Notes: generated by a model from the sequence alone, not told the origin. DNA of 64,000 nt from JAAURB01 sp049647265 (GCA_049647265.1 JBARXJ010000036.1:1-64000), one strand, 5' to 3'; shown: positions 18,123 to 27,220, counted from the stretch's first letter. Translations and numbers: made by a program.

Positions 18123-18655
18123 GTTGATTATTCTAATTTCTGCAAGTCAAAATTCAGCCTTGAGTCGGCGGATTTGAGGGTTTGTGACTAGACTTCGCAC
18201 GAACATAGATGTATTGCTCTTACTTTAATTTTAAGGGTTTATACTGACATCGTCCAGAAAAAAGTTCAGAGCGGTGAATGCATACTATAGTTATTTTGTC
18301 AAATTCAACCCAATTTTTAGTTACATTTTGCAATAAAATTTGTGCATCGAAGAAGCTTATAATCCGGTTTGTCAAGCCCCTTAACTTACGAAAAACTTAT
18401 ACTTGAGGCGGATAAAAAAGCAACTACCTATAAAAATGCCTTAGATTATTAAAATAATACTTGAACCGCAAACCCTTGTCAATCCGTTAAATGTAAAGAA
18501 AATTTTCTAAATAATTAAGTTTTATGAATTGAGTAAATTTAAAATTTCTGATTATATTCATAAAAATATATTAGTGAAGTCAATAATATAACAGAAATCT
18601 CCAAGCTGCGATACTATCAAAATGATCTGCATGATTGCCAAAGAATCTATCACCT
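18123..18655. other. AT-rich divergent intergenic region
   Basis: About 530 bp between divergently oriented genes. It should contain promoters for the PEP-CTERM gene (leftward) and the ABC ATPase (rightward). It is strongly AT-rich from 18410 to 18600. No gene, repeat or strong hairpin was recognised. Confidence 0.4.
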
Positions 18656-19735
18656 ATGATCGAAGTTGAAAACCTCTGTAAAATTTATGGTTCTACCTCG
18701 GCGTTGCAGAATGTATCATTTTCAGTCAAACCGGGGGAAATCTTAGGCTTTTTAGGGCCAAATGGAGCCGGAAAAACCACAACATTACGGATTTTATCAG
18801 GCTATTTACCCGCCTCTAGCGGCACTGCAACCGTAGCTGGATATGATGTTCATGAACAATCTATGGCAGTCAGACAACGGATTGGTTATCTGCCAGAAAC
18901 ACCACCATTGTATCCCGATATGACAGTGGAAGGTTTTTTGTATTTTGTCTCGCGAATTAAACAAGTTAAAGGCAGTCTGCGTAAACGTAGTGTAGAATCA
19001 GCGATGGTTCGGTGTGGACTAGAAGATCGGCGCAATCAACATATTCGTAAACTCTCTAAAGGTTATCGACAACGGGTGGGAATTGCTCAAGCTATTGTTC
19101 ACGATCCCGATGTGATTGTATTAGATGAACCCACGGTCGGTTTAGATCCGAGGCAAATTATTGAAGTGCGTAATTTGATTAAAAGCTTAGCCGGAGATCA
19201 TACCATTATTCTTTCAACTCATATTTTGCCAGAAGTGAGTATGACCTGCGATCGCGTTGCCATTATTAATCGTGGTCAAGTAGTAGCAACGGGATTGTTA
19301 GATGAGTTGATGGCAGAATTAACCGCAGGTTCTGGGTATGAATTGGAAATAGAAGGAGAACTGAGTCCGCAAAAATTGAATAGTTTAGAACAGATTAAAG
19401 GAGTACGAACAATACAACCGTTAGAAGGCTTATCTGTTGACTCTTCCCGTCATCATTTACAAGTTTTTTGTGAACCGCAAACAGAACCAGGGCCAGAAAT
19501 AGTATCGGCGTTAGTTTTAGCGGGATTAAATTTATATGAAATGCGCCGAACTCGCGCCAGTTTAGAAGAAGTGTTCTTACAACTTACTACTCAACAAGAT
19601 ACTGTTACAACTGAATCTGAAATAGAATCCGAAGAAACAGTTAATTCGATAGAAGAAAATCCAGATAATATTGAAAAGACGGAAGTATCGCCAACCGACT
19701 CGGAATTACCAGAAGGAGATGAGGAGATGAAATGA
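18656..19735 (+). CDS. ABC-2 type transporter ATPase (GldA/NatA-like)
   Basis: Nucleotide-binding subunit with Walker A GPNGAGKTTT (G34-T42), the Q-loop region QRIGYLPETPPLYPDMTV, signature LSKGYRQRV, Walker B VIVLDEPTVGLD and the switch histidine in LSTHILPE. After residue 225 is a regulatory-like domain, then an acidic glutamate/threonine-rich tail. The ATG at 18656 gives the usual MIEVENL start; an in-frame TTG at 18635 is possible. It belongs with the permease, GldG-like and DUF4340 genes at 21859-25168, an order normally continuous in cyanobacteria, but here about 2 kb of other genes intervene. The exported substrate is unknown. Confidence 0.85.
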   Translation: MIEVENLCKIYGSTSALQNVSFSVKPGEILGFLGPNGAGKTTTLRILSGYLPASSGTATVAGYDVHEQSMAVRQRIGYLPETPPLYPDMTVEGFLYFVSRIKQVKGSLRKRSVESAMVRCGLEDRRNQHIRKLSKGYRQRVGIAQAIVHDPDVIVLDEPTVGLDPRQIIEVRNLIKSLAGDHTIILSTHILPEVSMTCDRVAIINRGQVVATGLLDELMAELTAGSGYELEIEGELSPQKLNSLEQIKGVRTIQPLEGLSVDSSRHHLQVFCEPQTEPGPEIVSALVLAGLNLYEMRRTRASLEEVFLQLTTQQDTVTTESEIESEETVNSIEENPDNIEKTEVSPTDSELPEGDEEMK

Positions 19736-19766
19736 GGGGAAAATATATTCTTTAGTTGTGCTGTTG

Positions 19767-20681
19767 TTATTGCTGAAGATTTCTAATATTACCGAGGATA
19801 GTAGCCTCCAAAGTTGGATTACCCACTGCCTGCGATATTGGTAAAGCTTGGTTGAAATAGTCTAAAGCTTTCTGATATTCTCCTAAACCCGAGTAGACCA
19901 AACCAATATTATTAAGAGTGATTGCTTCTCCACGGCGATCGCCAACTGCTCTTCTCAAAGGTAAAGCCTGGTTATAATACTCTAAAGCCTTCTGCTTTTC
20001 CCCTAAAGCATTGTAGACAATACCAATATTATTAAGAGTGATTGCTTCTCCACGGCGATCGCCAACTGCCCGTCTCAAAGGTAAAGCCTGGTTATAATAC
20101 TCTAAAGCTTTCTGGTTTTCTCCTAAATCTGAGTAGACCCCACCAATATTACTGAGAGTGGTTGCTTCTCCACGGCGATCGCCAACTGCCCGTCTCAAAG
20201 GTAAAGCCTGGTTATAATACTCTAAAGCTTTCTGGCTTTCTCCTAAAGCATTGTAGACAACACCAATATTACTGAGAGTGGTTGCTTCTCCACGGCGATC
20301 GCGCAGCGTGTCGTCAGACGTATAGCCGACTGCCTGAAATATAGATAAAGCTTGGTTGTAATAATCTAACGCTTTCTGTTTTTCTGCTAAATCTGAGTAG
20401 ACTCTACCTAGTAAAACTAAAGCGGCAGCTTGCCCAACATCAATACCTATCTGTTCATACAACGTTGCTGCCTTATCCAAATAGGGAATTGCAGCCGGTA
20501 AAGATTCTGCTGTTCGTTCTTGAAATAGTTCATATCCTCGCATCAAGCTGGCTTCTGCTTCCTCTTCGGGGGACTGTTGAGCAATAACTTGCGGTGGGGT
20601 GAGTTGTAGGGGTTGGGCAATGGCTGGGATATTGTATAGGCAGAGTGCTATGGCAATGATCGATCCAGTCGGTATCCTCAT
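19767..20681 (-). CDS. Secreted tetratricopeptide-repeat protein
   Basis: 304 aa from the ATG at 20681, which gives a clean signal peptide (SIIAIALCLYNIPAIAQ). An upstream in-frame ATG at 20738 would bury it. Then about six TPR/Kinesin-light-chain-like repeats of 40 residues with AxxLxNIGxVYxxLGExQKALEYYNQAL. Four are nearly identical in DNA with an exact 120-bp period, so they arose by recent duplication. One repeat carries an extra eight residues (YTSDDTLR) from a palindrome-like insertion. Such repeats act as protein-binding scaffolds. The partner is unknown. It converges on the ABC ATPase and separates it from its permease. Confidence 0.85.
   Translation of the reverse strand: MRIPTGSIIAIALCLYNIPAIAQPLQLTPPQVIAQQSPEEEAEASLMRGYELFQERTAESLPAAIPYLDKAATLYEQIGIDVGQAAALVLLGRVYSDLAEKQKALDYYNQALSIFQAVGYTSDDTLRDRRGEATTLSNIGVVYNALGESQKALEYYNQALPLRRAVGDRRGEATTLSNIGGVYSDLGENQKALEYYNQALPLRRAVGDRRGEAITLNNIGIVYNALGEKQKALEYYNQALPLRRAVGDRRGEAITLNNIGLVYSGLGEYQKALDYFNQALPISQAVGNPTLEATILGNIRNLQQ
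19861..20340. repeat. 120-bp tandem repeats inside the TPR gene
   Basis: The block beginning TTGCTTCTCCACGGCGATCG recurs at 19922, 20042, 20162 (first bases differ) and 20282, an exact 120-bp spacing, and each copy carries a GCGATCGC octamer. Copy number is likely to vary between strains. Confidence 0.85.
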
Positions 20682-20878
20682 TATCTGACGAATCTCCTTG
20701 AGTTGCTTCTTACAAAGTTGAACGGGACGGCAAACCACTCCGCCACGGCAGTTCCTCTACGCAGGCGAACCCCCTAGCGTAAGCCTGATTCGTAGCCATG
20801 GGCTTTAGCCCTATAGCCCTACGGGCAATAGACCGGACTACCTCCACTTTGCGCTTCTAGTTTATATCTATTTCGGTG

Positions 20879-20936
20879 GGAGCGGAACTTATGTAGTTTT
20901 GGGAGTGGGATGTAGGGATGGTTTTGAAGAGTTGCT
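20879..20936 (+). repeat. Direct repeat, left copy, flanking the toxin-antitoxin pair
   Basis: 58 bp beginning GGAGCGGAACTTATGTAG. It aligns without gaps to 21693-21750 at 47 of 58 positions, and its first 25 bases differ at only one. Confidence 0.7.
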
Positions 20937-20995
20937 CATAGATTGAGTGAGGTATGACATGATTAAAATGTAAGAGTTTCAGAGCCACAAAAGCG

Positions 20996-21229
20996 ATGTC
21001 AGAGAAAACATTAGATATCAGTCAGTTATCCGATCACTTGTTAGATTTATTATCAGATATTCAGAATCAGATCGAAGTGACATTAACTCGCGAGGGTGTA
21101 CCATTGGCAAAAGTTATTCCTTTAACTGTTGAACCCAAAACAATTCCTCAAGCCGGATTAAATCGAGGATCAATGGTCATGAGTGACGATTTTGATCAAC
21201 CGTTACCTGATTCATTTTGGGGCGTATAA
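20996..21229 (+). CDS. Phd/YefM-type antitoxin
   Basis: 77 aa. The N terminus DISQLSDHLLDLLSDI and the core VTLTREGVPLAKVIPL are typical of Phd/YefM DNA-binding antitoxins (a short sheet, then PLAKVIP). The disordered tail ending LPDSFWGV would bind the toxin. Its 3' end overlaps the PIN-domain toxin by 13 nt, the usual antitoxin-first arrangement. Such antitoxins neutralise the toxin and repress their own operon. The pair is bracketed by degenerate direct repeats. Confidence 0.85.
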   Translation: MSEKTLDISQLSDHLLDLLSDIQNQIEVTLTREGVPLAKVIPLTVEPKTIPQAGLNRGSMVMSDDFDQPLPDSFWGV

Positions 21230-21612
21230 AAATTTTATTAGATACCCATGCTTTTATTTGGTGGGATAGTGAACCAGAACGTTTGTCAGCCGATGTTCTA
21301 GCGTTGTTACTGCAACCAGATACTGTGCGAGTTGTGAGTGTTGTGAGTTTGTGGGAAATTCAAATTAAAAGTCAGTTGGGAAAATTAACTCTAAACCAAT
21401 CCTTAGAAGATATCTACAAAAAACAAGTTAAAAATGGGATATCTTTTTTATTAGTTAATCCTTCTCATGTTTTAAGATTAGGTGTGTTACCATTACACCA
21501 TAAAGATCCTTTTGATCGGTTATTAATTGCTCAGGCAATGACAGAAGGGTTGACCATTTTGACACGAGATGAAATGTTTAAGTTATACAGCGTGCAATTG
21601 TTATCGGTTTGA
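21217..21612 (+). CDS. VapC-type PIN-domain toxin
   Basis: 131-aa probable RNase. PIN acidic residues are in place: the aspartate of LLDTHAFIWW, the glutamate of SLWEIQIK, the aspartates of HHKDPFDRLLIAQA, and the TRDEMF end. PIN toxins cut tRNA or other RNA using metal at this acidic cluster. The only plausible start is TTG at 21217, inside the antitoxin, giving a 13-nt overlap and translational coupling. The length is normal. It stands in an interval that splits an ABC transporter operon, consistent with arrival as a cassette. Confidence 0.88.
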   Translation: MGRIKILLDTHAFIWWDSEPERLSADVLALLLQPDTVRVVSVVSLWEIQIKSQLGKLTLNQSLEDIYKKQVKNGISFLLVNPSHVLRLGVLPLHHKDPFDRLLIAQAMTEGLTILTRDEMFKLYSVQLLSV

Positions 21613-21692
21613 TAATTTGTGCGTTGCTACTACCACAATGCGACCTGTTAGCGTAGCCTATAAGTAGCACGTATTGCCAATCTCTCATTGCT

Positions 21693-21750
21693 GGAGCGGA
21701 ACTTATGTAATTTTGGGATTAGGGAGTAGGAAGGGTCTTCAATAGTTCCT
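21693..21750 (+). repeat. Direct repeat, right copy, flanking the toxin-antitoxin pair
   Basis: Matches 20879-20936 without gaps, 11 differences in 58. Together the copies bracket the antitoxin and toxin genes, with 756 bp between them. Confidence 0.7.
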
Positions 21751-21858
21751 GGAGGTTAGAGAGCGATCGCTGTTATCCGCTAAGATATTATTCGGTACAT
21801 GGTTCAACATTACCATTCCCCCGTCATAAAACATGACAAACAACGAATCACGAATTTT

Positions 21859-22659
21859 ATGTTTACTGTTTTAAGTAATATCTTTGCGATTTATCGCCGA
21901 GAACTGCAAGGTTATTTTGCCTCTCCCTTGGCCTATGCCGTTGCGGGTATCTTTTGGCTATTAACCGGATACTTTTTTGTCGCCCTTTTACTCGGGCCAG
22001 AAGGACTGATACAACAAGCCGCTTATCGAGACCAACTCGGTATTACTGACCCGCCCATCGATTTACCCTATCAATTCTTACAGGTTTACTTGAGTTTGCT
22101 GGGTTCAATGGCGCTATTCATTTTACCCATGTTATCCATGGGACTGTATACCGAAGAACGTAAACAGAAAACCCTAGAACTTCTCGCCACATCCCCGATT
22201 ACAAACTGGGTAGTTGCTGTCGGTAAACTCTTAGGTGTCGCTACATTTTTCCTGACAATTATCTTACCGTTAATGCTACTCGAAGCGATCGCCTTAAATA
22301 CCGCCACCCCCAATTTCTCCCCAACGATCTTTCTGACTGCCCATATCGGCTTAATTTTATTGGCAACTGCGGTACTATCTCTGGGAATGTTTATTTCTTC
22401 CCTGACTGAAAGTACTATTCTTTCTGCTATTCTCACCTTTGCCCTAGTTTTGTTTCTGTGGGTGGTTGATTTAATTGGAAATAATATCGGGGGCGGTTTG
22501 GGTGATGCCCTGACTCATATTTCTCTAATTTCTAACTATACGAACTTCGTTCAAGGTATTATCGATAGCAGTAGTATCGTCTTACTTGTGAGTTACATTA
22601 TTCTTGGCATTTTTCTGACTGCCCAGTCTATCGATGCCTTGAGGTTTCAGCGGTCATAA
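21859..22659 (+). CDS. ABC-2 type permease (GldF-like)
   Basis: 266-aa integral membrane subunit with six predicted helices. It starts MFTVLSNIFAIYRRELQGYF, the usual N terminus of this family, which favours ATG 21859 over the upstream ATG at 21799. Typical ABC-2 features follow: FASPLAYAVAGIFWLLTGYF, then MLSMGLYTEERKQKTLELLATSPI, the conserved cytoplasmic coupling segment. It works with the ATPase at 18656 and the GldG-like protein that begins 1 nt after its stop. The complex is thought to export or extrude something from the cell; in Bacteroidetes the Gld equivalents affect gliding, but the cyanobacterial role is not established. Confidence 0.85.
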   Translation: MFTVLSNIFAIYRRELQGYFASPLAYAVAGIFWLLTGYFFVALLLGPEGLIQQAAYRDQLGITDPPIDLPYQFLQVYLSLLGSMALFILPMLSMGLYTEERKQKTLELLATSPITNWVVAVGKLLGVATFFLTIILPLMLLEAIALNTATPNFSPTIFLTAHIGLILLATAVLSLGMFISSLTESTILSAILTFALVLFLWVVDLIGNNIGGGLGDALTHISLISNYTNFVQGIIDSSSIVLLVSYIILGIFLTAQSIDALRFQRS

Positions 22660-22660
22660 T

Positions 22661-24427
22661 ATGAATCAGCGCAGCAAAACACAGCAGCAATTTCTCAAAT
22701 TTTTATTTTGGCTTGGCCCCATCTTAATGATTATGGGACTATCAGCCGGTGTCGTCTCTCGAACTTGGCAACCTCTGCCATTGGGATTAATTATTGCTGG
22801 AGTCGTCATTACTGGGTTATGGCTACTGTTTCGTGGCTATCTTCAACCCAAAGATAATAGTAAATCTCCCTACTGGAGTCGTCGTTCAACTCAAGCGGGA
22901 ACTAATGCCATTGCTGCGACGGTTTCTGTGTTAGTCATTTTAGGCTTAATTAATTTTCTGGCAGTTCGAGATGCCCTGCGACTAGATTTAACTGAAAACC
23001 AACAATTTACCCTATCTCCTCAAACTCAAACTTTAATTACAAATTTAGAACAACCTGTAAAGGTATGGATTTTTGACGGGCGTAAAGATCCTCAAACTCA
23101 AGATCTATTAAATAATTATCGTCGCCTTCAACCGGGAAATTTCAGCTACGAATTTATCGACCCGCAATTACAACCCGGTGTGGCAGAGTCATTTGGCATC
23201 CAAGATTTTGGAGAAGTTTACCTAGAGTCAGGAGAGAAACGTCAGGCAGTTCGTAAAGAAGGAGTTGTTCCCTTAACAGAAGTTCAACTCACTAATAGCA
23301 TCGAACAATTAATTTCTGAACGAACACCAACAGTATATTTTCTACAAGGACATGGTGAACGATCATTAGAAGATGAACAAGGCGGGTTTGCTGAAGCTGT
23401 TAATAGCCTCAGTCAGAAAAACGTGACAACCGAAACTTTAACTTTAGCCCAACAATCTACTATTCCAGATGATGCCGATGTGATTATTATTGCTGGCCCC
23501 AAACGGCCACTGTTGGAAGGAGAAGTCGAAGCATTAACCGCTTTTGTTAATCAAGGCAAAGGACTGATGTTAATGTTAGACCCAGAGATAGATGCGGGTT
23601 TAGAAGAACTGTTAGAACAATGGGGTATAAAATTAGATGATCGTCTGGCGATTGATGCTACCGGCAGAGGTCGGTTGGTGGGGTTAGGGCCGACGGTGAT
23701 TATTGCCCAGGAATACGGAGAACATCCCATTACCCGAGAATTTGCCAATGGTATTTCTTTTTATCCGTCTGTACGTCCTGTTGAAACTCGCCCCATTGAA
23801 GGAATATTAGAAAGTCCTCTAATTTGGAGTGATAGCCAAAGCTGGGCAGAAGCGAATCTAGAACAACCCGAATTACAATTTGATCCGCAGGTAGACCGTC
23901 AAGGGCCGTTATCATTGGGAGTGGCATTGAGTCGGAATTCTCAAGAAACTGTTACCTCTACAACTCCTGAAAATAGTAATGAAACAGTAGCGGAAAATAC
24001 AGACGCAACCGCAACAGAAGACGGTGAAACTCCCACAGAAACAACCCCTCAGGAGAATAACATAGAAGAGGCTGAAACTCCTACAGAAACGGTAGCAGAG
24101 AATACAGACACAACCACAATAGCAGCACCCGCAGAACCCGATAACGAAACACCTGTAACGGAGTCTAGGTTAGTCGTTTTTGGTACATCCCAATTCGCAG
24201 CCAATGGTTGGTTTGACCAACAACTCAACGGAGATGTGTTTCTCAATGCCGTCAGTTGGCTAACTCAGTCCGATGCAGAGTCATTATCTATTCGTCCCAG
24301 ACCTGCTACGAACCGCCGCTTAGCGATGACACCGATACTCGCGCGATCGCTGAGTTGGCTAGCAATTGTTATTTTACCATTGTTTGGTTTTGTGATGGCA
24401 GGCATTGTTTGGTGGCGTAAACGATGA
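22661..24427 (+). CDS. GldG-like ABC auxiliary protein
   Basis: 588 aa. Three N-terminal membrane helices, then a large periplasmic domain of the ABC auxiliary (GldG) type containing KVWIFDGRKDPQTQ, YEFIDPQLQPGVAESFGI, VYFLQGHGERS and GKGLMLMLDPEIDAGL, then a C-terminal helix. A threonine/glutamate-rich low-complexity segment of about 70 residues (about 428-500) interrupts the domain and repeats TPTETV and AENTD. It begins 1 nt after the permease stop, so the two are co-translated. It ends TGA and is followed 129 bp later by the DUF4340 gene. Confidence 0.85.
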   Translation: MNQRSKTQQQFLKFLFWLGPILMIMGLSAGVVSRTWQPLPLGLIIAGVVITGLWLLFRGYLQPKDNSKSPYWSRRSTQAGTNAIAATVSVLVILGLINFLAVRDALRLDLTENQQFTLSPQTQTLITNLEQPVKVWIFDGRKDPQTQDLLNNYRRLQPGNFSYEFIDPQLQPGVAESFGIQDFGEVYLESGEKRQAVRKEGVVPLTEVQLTNSIEQLISERTPTVYFLQGHGERSLEDEQGGFAEAVNSLSQKNVTTETLTLAQQSTIPDDADVIIIAGPKRPLLEGEVEALTAFVNQGKGLMLMLDPEIDAGLEELLEQWGIKLDDRLAIDATGRGRLVGLGPTVIIAQEYGEHPITREFANGISFYPSVRPVETRPIEGILESPLIWSDSQSWAEANLEQPELQFDPQVDRQGPLSLGVALSRNSQETVTSTTPENSNETVAENTDATATEDGETPTETTPQENNIEEAETPTETVAENTDTTTIAAPAEPDNETPVTESRLVVFGTSQFAANGWFDQQLNGDVFLNAVSWLTQSDAESLSIRPRPATNRRLAMTPILARSLSWLAIVILPLFGFVMAGIVWWRKR

Positions 24428-24556
24428 GGTATTGTGATTCGTCATGTTTCTAATCATTTGTTTACTTTTAGAGGGAATGAGGTGTCGGGTGTTGACAATT
24501 AGAAATAGGAAAAATAACGAATAACCAATGGACTTACAACGAATAACTAATCTTTT

Positions 24557-25168
24557 ATGAAATTACAACGATCTACATTAATTTTACTCTTAGTTGCCTT
24601 GGGTTTAGCTGGGACAGTTTATATTTTTGAAATTAGAGAATCTGAAAAACAAGAACAAATTGCTATCCAAAAAGAGCAAATTTTTACCTTTTCAGCCGAT
24701 GATATCCAGTCACTCACTGTTACCGTCCCCAGTCAAACCATTACAATTGAACGAATAGAAGAAAATAATACACGGGCAGCTTCTCCTTGGCGGTTAACTA
24801 GCCCTCTTCAAACTTTAGCTAACCCTGCATCTGTTAATGAGTTAATCACTCAATTAATCAAAAGTCAAACTGATCCCACAACCAATACAGGAATTCGACA
24901 GTTAAATATCTCAGGATCTGAATTATCTGATTATGGTTTAGATAACTCTGAAAAAACAGTGGAAGTCAAACTAAAGAATAATCAAACCTATCGTTTAAGT
25001 TTTGGTAAATTAGATTTTAATCAGCGTTCTGTTTATGCTCAAATTGATCCGAAAATAGATACAGAATCTACTTCTATTTTAGTGATTCCAAAAGAGATAT
25101 TAACAACAATTGAAAAACCTTTAGAAGATTGGAAATTTGCTGAACTTGAGCCAGACCCTCAAGAATAG
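24557..25168 (+). CDS. DUF4340 membrane-anchored protein
   Basis: 203 aa with one N-terminal membrane helix (TLILLLVALGLAGTVYIFEI), then a periplasmic beta-rich DUF4340 domain: FTFSADDIQSLTV, SPWRLTSPLQTLANPASV, LSDYGLDNSEKTVEVKL and a YAQID strand. Genes of this type regularly follow GldG-like genes and are presumed partners of the same ABC system. The upstream 129 bp contain a copy of a dispersed intergenic repeat (ACGAATAACCAAT). It converges on a sulfotransferase gene with a 52-bp gap. Confidence 0.85.
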   Translation: MKLQRSTLILLLVALGLAGTVYIFEIRESEKQEQIAIQKEQIFTFSADDIQSLTVTVPSQTITIERIEENNTRAASPWRLTSPLQTLANPASVNELITQLIKSQTDPTTNTGIRQLNISGSELSDYGLDNSEKTVEVKLKNNQTYRLSFGKLDFNQRSVYAQIDPKIDTESTSILVIPKEILTTIEKPLEDWKFAELEPDPQE

Positions 25169-25220
25169 AATAACATCGCTATCATAATCTATTAAATTAA
25201 TTCAGTTTAATTTTATTGCT

Positions 25221-26018
25221 TCACTCTTGAATCTTTATAGAACTTTCTAATGCGCTAGCTTGTTGATAAATTTTTAATGCGTTTGATTCAATTAATTTTA
25301 TGGTTTCTATCGATAATTCTTCCTTAGCGCTATTAACTTCTCCTTTTCTAAAGAAGTTTTTGTATCCTCCTACTTCGTTAAAACCTAAGATAGAATCTTT
25401 TTCTAAACTTGCTTTTTTCTTGAGTTTTTCAAATTTTTGATGTTGAACAGCTTGTTTACACATCATTCGGCTAACTTTTAATCCGATGAAATGAGCAACT
25501 AATTGTAAAGCTGCAATGGGACGCTGTTTCATAGTCTCATAAGACAGAAATAATAAATCAGATGATGCTTCCTCTTGAGCTTGAATATAGCTTTTAACGT
25601 GTGTACACCATTGATCCATAGAGTGCTGACAGTATTGATCTAGCCCTATACCTCGATCAATAAATTTTTGAACTCTGTCAAGCTGATAATAGTAAAAAGA
25701 ACATAAAGAATCTGCGGGGTTACGGAATAGATAAATGATTTTCCGATAGCTCTCCTCGTAATGTTCGTGAGTTTTAATAATCCGAAAATCGAGTTGACGG
25801 GTTCGATCATCTTGATTCCACTGTTCAATATCTACTTTATAAATATCGGGTATAATATTACCTCCAGTCTTAGTCAAAAAACCCTGTATCTGTAAAATAA
25901 GGTCACTCAGCAATAGTCGCATCCACGTATTACCCGAACGAGGGAAAGATGCCAAAAAAATATCCTGGCTATTCAACAAGCTTTTGTTGCTTTGGTAGAT
26001 TTTGCTACGGGGACACAT
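25221..26018 (-). CDS. Sulfotransferase domain protein
   Basis: 265 aa. The PAPS 5'-phosphosulfate loop is FLASFPRSGNTWMR (P26-W32) and the 3'-phosphate motif is IIYLFRNPADSLCSFYYY. The histidine of IIKTHEHY may be the catalytic base. The length and the GYKNFFRKGEVNSA segment near the end fit soluble sulfotransferases. These enzymes move sulfate from PAPS to an alcohol or sugar hydroxyl; the acceptor is unknown, perhaps exopolysaccharide or a natural product. It is single and sits beside no sugar cluster. AT-rich composition suggests acquisition. Confidence 0.85.
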   Translation of the reverse strand: MCPRSKIYQSNKSLLNSQDIFLASFPRSGNTWMRLLLSDLILQIQGFLTKTGGNIIPDIYKVDIEQWNQDDRTRQLDFRIIKTHEHYEESYRKIIYLFRNPADSLCSFYYYQLDRVQKFIDRGIGLDQYCQHSMDQWCTHVKSYIQAQEEASSDLLFLSYETMKQRPIAALQLVAHFIGLKVSRMMCKQAVQHQKFEKLKKKASLEKDSILGFNEVGGYKNFFRKGEVNSAKEELSIETIKLIESNALKIYQQASALESSIKIQE

Positions 26019-26172
26019 CTATACTAAAAATTAGAGAGCTTAGGATGTCTAGTTTTCACGAGTTGATGAAAGGAGTTCGGTAAAGTGAGTGGCAATCATT
26101 CAATCTTCATTGCCAAATATCGGTAATAGTATTTTAAGTTAAAAAACACTAAAACTTAACGGCAATTTCCGA

Positions 26173-26571
26173 TTAAGACGAGGGTAACAACGACTTAATT
26201 TTATCAACAAATTCTTGATGATCGATCACAGGTTTCGAGATGTAATCATCCGCGCCACTCTGAGCCAAGAAGTCCTCGCGATCGCCAGCCATTGCATGAG
26301 CCGTCACCAGAATAATCGGAAGTTTTGCAGTTTCTGGCTGAGCTTTCAGGAGCTGAGTAATCTTGATCCCGTCTACAGATTGACCTTGATAAACGCTTCT
26401 GGCCAAGGAAACGTCCATTAAAATTAAATCAGCTTCCTTATTTTGAGCGATTTGAATCACCTCTTCAACGTTTTCTGTATGTTTAACGCTTAATCCTCCT
26501 CGTTTTGTCAATATCTTTGAAAAAACACGAGCATTTACCGGATCATCTTCTACAATCAACACAGTCTTCAT
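26173..26571 (-). CDS. Stand-alone response-regulator receiver protein
   Basis: 132-aa CheY-like single domain. Acidic pocket EDD (8-10), phospho-acceptor D53 (LILMDVSL), switch T90 (ILVTAH) and K113 (YISKP). No output domain. Receivers of this DivK/CheY type act by binding partners after phosphorylation by a histidine kinase, and no kinase is close by. An insertion after D53 (ARSVYQGQSVDG) lengthens the usual loop. Confidence 0.9.
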   Translation of the reverse strand: MKTVLIVEDDPVNARVFSKILTKRGGLSVKHTENVEEVIQIAQNKEADLILMDVSLARSVYQGQSVDGIKITQLLKAQPETAKLPIILVTAHAMAGDREDFLAQSGADDYISKPVIDHQEFVDKIKSLLPSS

Positions 26572-27220
26572 CTCTATCTCCCACTGGACAAATTCTCCAG
26601 TTACGATGTGCCATCATAACATGCTCTCTCTATGGAGCGGGTTTGCGGTTGAATCGGACCGAGACAAAATTACGCCTAGATCATCATCAGCCTACTTTAT
26701 GCTACCCTACTTCTCTCCACAGATCAGTCTAAATTCCTCGCTATTGGGGGATACCTCACACAGACAGTCTGGCGATAATCCTTGCCAATGAAGCTAATAG
26801 AAGGCTATCTGTGCATCATGGGTGAGTTCTCCGCGATCGCTGCGGACGACTGAATTCTAAAAGTGATACAAATAAATTATTGGCATATTTCAATTGACTG
26901 AGCTTAAGGATCTCAATTAAACAGATCGAATGTCAGAATAAAAAAACTGATAAGGTGAAATAAGAGCAGCTTTGGCTATCAATCCAATTCTGATCATGGT
27001 AGAGGCGATTCTCCTGTGGAGAGGCAACGCCAACGCGGAGTCGAAGCGCTTATGCTGGAGAATCTAGAGTCCTAAGCGACAGCAGGGCTGTTACTGCCAG
27101 TGGTGATGCCAAACTAGGAATAACCCACATAGATGATTGATAGAGTATTACCTTTGTCGTAAGTCTCTGAAGATCTCTTAATTACCTCTACTCCACTCAA
27201 TACTGAATTCAAACAAACTC
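26572..27220. other. Intergenic region between receiver gene and topoisomerase gene
   Basis: About 650 bp between divergent genes. It contains one HIP1 octamer near 26836 and a palindromic element at 27007-27064. Promoters for both neighbours must lie here. No gene is supported. Confidence 0.4.
27007..27064. repeat. Small palindromic element
   Basis: GATTCTCC (27007-27014) pairs with GGAGAATC (27057-27064) across a GC-rich centre, in otherwise AT-rich DNA. It resembles the short palindromic elements scattered in this window. Confidence 0.45.

Noticed and set aside
19861..20340. CRISPR-like direct repeats
   Set aside because: The 120-bp period, absence of unique spacers and continuous TPR coding show a protein repeat.
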